From JBBDWJ01 sp040902925 (GTDB taxonomy: Bacteria; Acidobacteriota; Terriglobia; Bryobacterales; UBA6623), in contig JBBDWJ010000073.1 of assembly GCA_040902925.1 (NCBI GenBank), forward strand, positions 1-7,407: a DNA stretch of 7,407 bases. The letters are read 5' to 3'. The position numbers were made by a program, and so were the translations under genes. The notes below the pieces were generated by a model. That model worked only from the letters and a program-made list of their open reading frames with translations. It was not told the origin of the DNA and searched no databases. Shown piece after piece: positions 5,179 to 7,407 of this stretch (position 1 is its first letter; each line of letters opens with the position of its first letter).

Positions 5179-7395
5179 TCAGTTGCCCGCCGGATCCACC
5201 TGAAGCTGAAACTCGGCGCCCTCATCCACCTGCCAATCCACGGTCTCTGACGACATCTCGCCAGCCTCCACCCGCAACGGACGCTCTTGTTCGTCGACCG
5301 ACGGGTGGCCTTTGGAATTCACGAAGCTGAGAACCGTTGAAGTCACCCTGTAGTTGTCACTCTTGTGGCGCAGTGTGTTAAATGAGAATCTCAGCGTGCC
5401 TGCGTCCGCGGATACCTGATCGACTGTTCCCTCGAAGCGCGCGCCCAGAAACCGTTCCGGCGAAATGACCACCGCCGCGACGCGGTCGCCCACGCTGCTG
5501 GCCGTTGGTCCGAGGCCAACGCCGAGCTTGACCAGGAACTTGGTGGTTTCCTCGAGAGCCTTCGAGGAAGCTCCGGCCGCGGCAGTGCGCCGGATCAGCA
5601 CGGCCCAATCCTTGTCAGGTTCATTCGGCGGGTTGCCTAGCGATCTGCTCTCACCGCCGCGGATCTCGCTCACGCTTCCGTTTTGAAGCTCGCCGCCGTG
5701 GCGCGGATCATACCACTTCACCTCGAAGACGCCGCTTGCCGCGCGCAGGTCGATCCCGGTGGTTCCGCCGTTGGGTAAGTAACCAGCGTAGACTTCGCCG
5801 GGTTTTGCGAACACGAAATCGTCCGGCGCAGGTGTCAGCTCGTTGGCGTTGGTCATCTCGTGGAAAGGCAAATACGTCGTGAAGAACTCGTGGGCATAGC
5901 GCTGCAGATCCCAAAAGTGGTCACGGCTTCGCCAGTCTTCCATGTCGAGATCGCTATTGGGGTAGCGGTAGCCGAAAAAGAAGACGCTGCCTGATCCGCC
6001 GGCCATGAGATTGCCCCAGATCGAGTTCTTGCGGATCGTGTCGTGCCAATAGTCGTCGGCGTCAGGAAGCACGCCCGTGCTGGTGGGGTTGATCTCGATA
6101 ATGCCGACGAGCCACTTGTGTCCAGCGGTTGCCGAGGCACGCACCCACTTGAGCGTCTCCGGCAGGGTGTGCTCGGGGTCGTGCTGCAGGGCCGTGCCGT
6201 CAAAGTGCTCGAAGCCGAGCAGGCGCCCATAACCTTTGTTGTCGGGGATGATCTCACCTTTCCATTGCACGTACTGGATTGGATGCTTCCAGGGGTCGAG
6301 CTTTTTGATATAAGCGCAAATTTCTTTGAGATCCTCGGTGCTGTAGTAACGCCAGCGATCGGCCTCTTCCGAAAGATCCCACAGCAGTGCGTGATGATGC
6401 GCGAAACGCGCGATCAGCTCACGGTAGTAAAGCTTGCGCAGCGGCGTGAGCTTGCCGAGGAGCTGCTCGTTTTCTTCCTCCTGCGTGATCAGCATGAGCT
6501 GCATGCCGAGAGTATCCATGTGCGAGAGGACGATCTCCCATTGCGCCAGTTTCGAGACGTCGTAGCGGGCGCGCTCGTCGTAGCTGGTCCAGGGATAGAT
6601 CTCGCGGCCGTCGCCTCCGACGTTCATCGTTAGCGAGTAAAACGTATTCATGCCCTTGCCGGCCAGATAGTTAAGCGCGCCGATGATTCCCTTGCCCTTG
6701 CCGTTCTGCCAGGCCGGGTCGCCAGGTTTCCAATCCTTTCGGTGGGGCTCGAAGCGGTGCAAGCCGTCGATGAGCTTGTTTTCCGCGCCGCCATGATCCA
6801 CGGTGTCATCGAACTCGTAGTAGGCGAGAAAGTTCTCGGGACTCTGCGTGCCGGTCTGAATGAAATACTCGCCACTGCCGGCGAAGCGGGCGTAGTGCTC
6901 GCCGACGTAGCGTAGTGTTCCGCGGGCGCGGTTGTCGCGGCCTGTTTTGTCGCTTGGGGCGATGAGAAGTTTTCCCGCCGTGCCATCGGGACTCAACGGA
7001 CGGCCGGCTTGCGGGTCGTCGCTCACGGCCACTTGGGAGCCCGCGCGGAACGACGTCTGGTAGGCCCACTCGCCGGTTTCATCCGGCACGAAATGGACTC
7101 GCCACTTGTTGCCGGCTTTGGCGCTCGACTCGGCGGCGTTCCCATCGGCGGCGAAGTATCCCGGCACGACGTAGGTTCTCGAGCCCTTCGTGAAGGAAAC
7201 ATCGAGCCGGTAATCGAAGAAGGGATTCGGGTCCGCGGCTTCGCTGGTGGCCGGGCCGTCGAATGTTAGGACGACGTCGTGCCACTGCTTGAGCTCGCCG
7301 CTGATCTGTTGCGCCCACAGAGCGCGGTTTGCGGAAAAGCCGGCAACCAGGGCTAGTATTACTCTGTTAAGTGGAATCGTGGAATTCTTGCTCAA
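5179..7395 (-). CDS. Secreted multidomain glycosidase: DUF5060, TIM barrel, collagen-binding-like domain, C-terminal extension
   Basis: The product has 738 residues if the TTG at 7395-7393 is the start. The frame is still open to the right edge, so the true start could lie outside the window, but a signal peptide (hydrophobic 12-22, likely cleavage after LWA at 26-28) fits the TTG. Domains in order: a DUF5060 beta sandwich at about 31-118 (GELKQWHDVVLTFDGP; DETGEWAYQTSF); a TIM barrel at about 155-512, with WDLSEEAD at 339-346 (predicted acid/base Glu344) and LVGIIEINP at 429-437 (predicted nucleophile Glu434); a collagen-binding-like beta domain at about 515-602 (WYDPR at 561-565, DWAVLI at 596-601); and about 135 extra residues at 603-738. 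Such DUF5060/DUF4038-like proteins are secreted glycoside hydrolases, mostly of unknown substrate. The stop is 16 bp from that of the convergent DUF4038 gene, and the two share the third domain. The role as a polysaccharide or oligosaccharide hydrolase is inferred; no GH family number can be given safely. Confidence 0.87.
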   Translation of the reverse strand: MSKNSTIPLNRVILALVAGFSANRALWAQQISGELKQWHDVVLTFDGPATSEAADPNPFFDYRLDVSFTKGSRTYVVPGYFAADGNAAESSAKAGNKWRVHFVPDETGEWAYQTSFRAGSQVAVSDDPQAGRPLSPDGTAGKLLIAPSDKTGRDNRARGTLRYVGEHYARFAGSGEYFIQTGTQSPENFLAYYEFDDTVDHGGAENKLIDGLHRFEPHRKDWKPGDPAWQNGKGKGIIGALNYLAGKGMNTFYSLTMNVGGDGREIYPWTSYDERARYDVSKLAQWEIVLSHMDTLGMQLMLITQEEENEQLLGKLTPLRKLYYRELIARFAHHHALLWDLSEEADRWRYYSTEDLKEICAYIKKLDPWKHPIQYVQWKGEIIPDNKGYGRLLGFEHFDGTALQHDPEHTLPETLKWVRASATAGHKWLVGIIEINPTSTGVLPDADDYWHDTIRKNSIWGNLMAGGSGSVFFFGYRYPNSDLDMEDWRSRDHFWDLQRYAHEFFTTYLPFHEMTNANELTPAPDDFVFAKPGEVYAGYLPNGGTTGIDLRAASGVFEVKWYDPRHGGELQNGSVSEIRGGESRSLGNPPNEPDKDWAVLIRRTAAAGASSKALEETTKFLVKLGVGLGPTASSVGDRVAAVVISPERFLGARFEGTVDQVSADAGTLRFSFNTLRHKSDNYRVTSTVLSFVNSKGHPSVDEQERPLRVEAGEMSSETVDWQVDEGAEFQLQVDPAGN

Positions 7396-7401
7396 ACGTT
7401 G

Positions 7402-7405
7402 TTCC
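7402..7405 (-). promoter_or_regulatory. Weak ribosome binding site before the TTG start at 7395
   Basis: The minus strand reads GGAA 6 nt before the TTG. It is a minimal match, and only 12 nt of upstream sequence are in the window, so the start remains provisional. Confidence 0.3.
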
Positions 7406-7407
7406 GC

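Noticed and set aside
6043..6633. A 196-codon plus-strand open frame inside the DUF5060 glycosidase
   Set aside because: It is antisense to the TIM barrel, which carries the two predicted catalytic glutamates; no independent start signal or family similarity is visible.
1..7407. Mobile element, CRISPR array, tRNA or rRNA gene
   Set aside because: No transposase or integrase motifs, terminal inverted repeats, regularly spaced repeats or recognisable RNA gene sequences were found on reading both strands.

Overview
The window is GC-rich bacterial chromosomal DNA packed with four large genes, all predicted to encode exported proteins and at least three of them tied to carbohydrate breakdown. No RNA genes, insertion sequences, CRISPR arrays or phage genes were seen. 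The mix (an exported twin-arginine Gfo/Idh/MocA oxidoreductase, an acetyl-xylan-esterase-like hydrolase, an apiosidase-like DUF4038 protein and a DUF5060 glycosidase) is typical of soil polysaccharide degraders. I lean towards Acidobacteriota (Bryobacter/Solibacter-like), with Planctomycetota or Verrucomicrobiota as alternatives; this is inferred from gene content and protein style, not from a marker gene.

Layout. Positions 1-1254 (minus) hold a Gfo/Idh/MocA oxidoreductase that runs off the left edge without its C-terminus. A 184-bp divergent promoter region (1255-1438) separates it from a plus-strand pair that is probably co-transcribed: a 733-residue tandem alpha/beta hydrolase (1439-3640) and, 61 bp later, a secreted DUF4038/GH140-like glycosidase (3702-5162, or from a TTG at 3720). 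Converging on that pair with only 16 bp between the stop codons is a 738-residue minus-strand multidomain glycosidase (7395-5179) with a DUF5060 domain, a TIM barrel, a collagen-binding-like beta domain and an extra C-terminal domain of about 130 residues that I do not recognise with certainty.

How they may work together. All four proteins would act outside the cytoplasm. The esterase could remove ester decorations, the two TIM-barrel enzymes could cut glycosidic bonds, and the exported oxidoreductase could oxidise or otherwise process a released sugar or glycoside. Because the characterised GH140 enzyme is an apiosidase acting on rhamnogalacturonan II, an apiose-containing pectin is a reasonable but unproven substrate guess.

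Most notable observations: the esterase is an internal duplication whose second copy has lost the whole catalytic triad while keeping the fold landmarks; the two converging glycosidases share the same C-terminal beta domain although their N-termini differ; and the large glycosidase carries an unexplained C-terminal extension.
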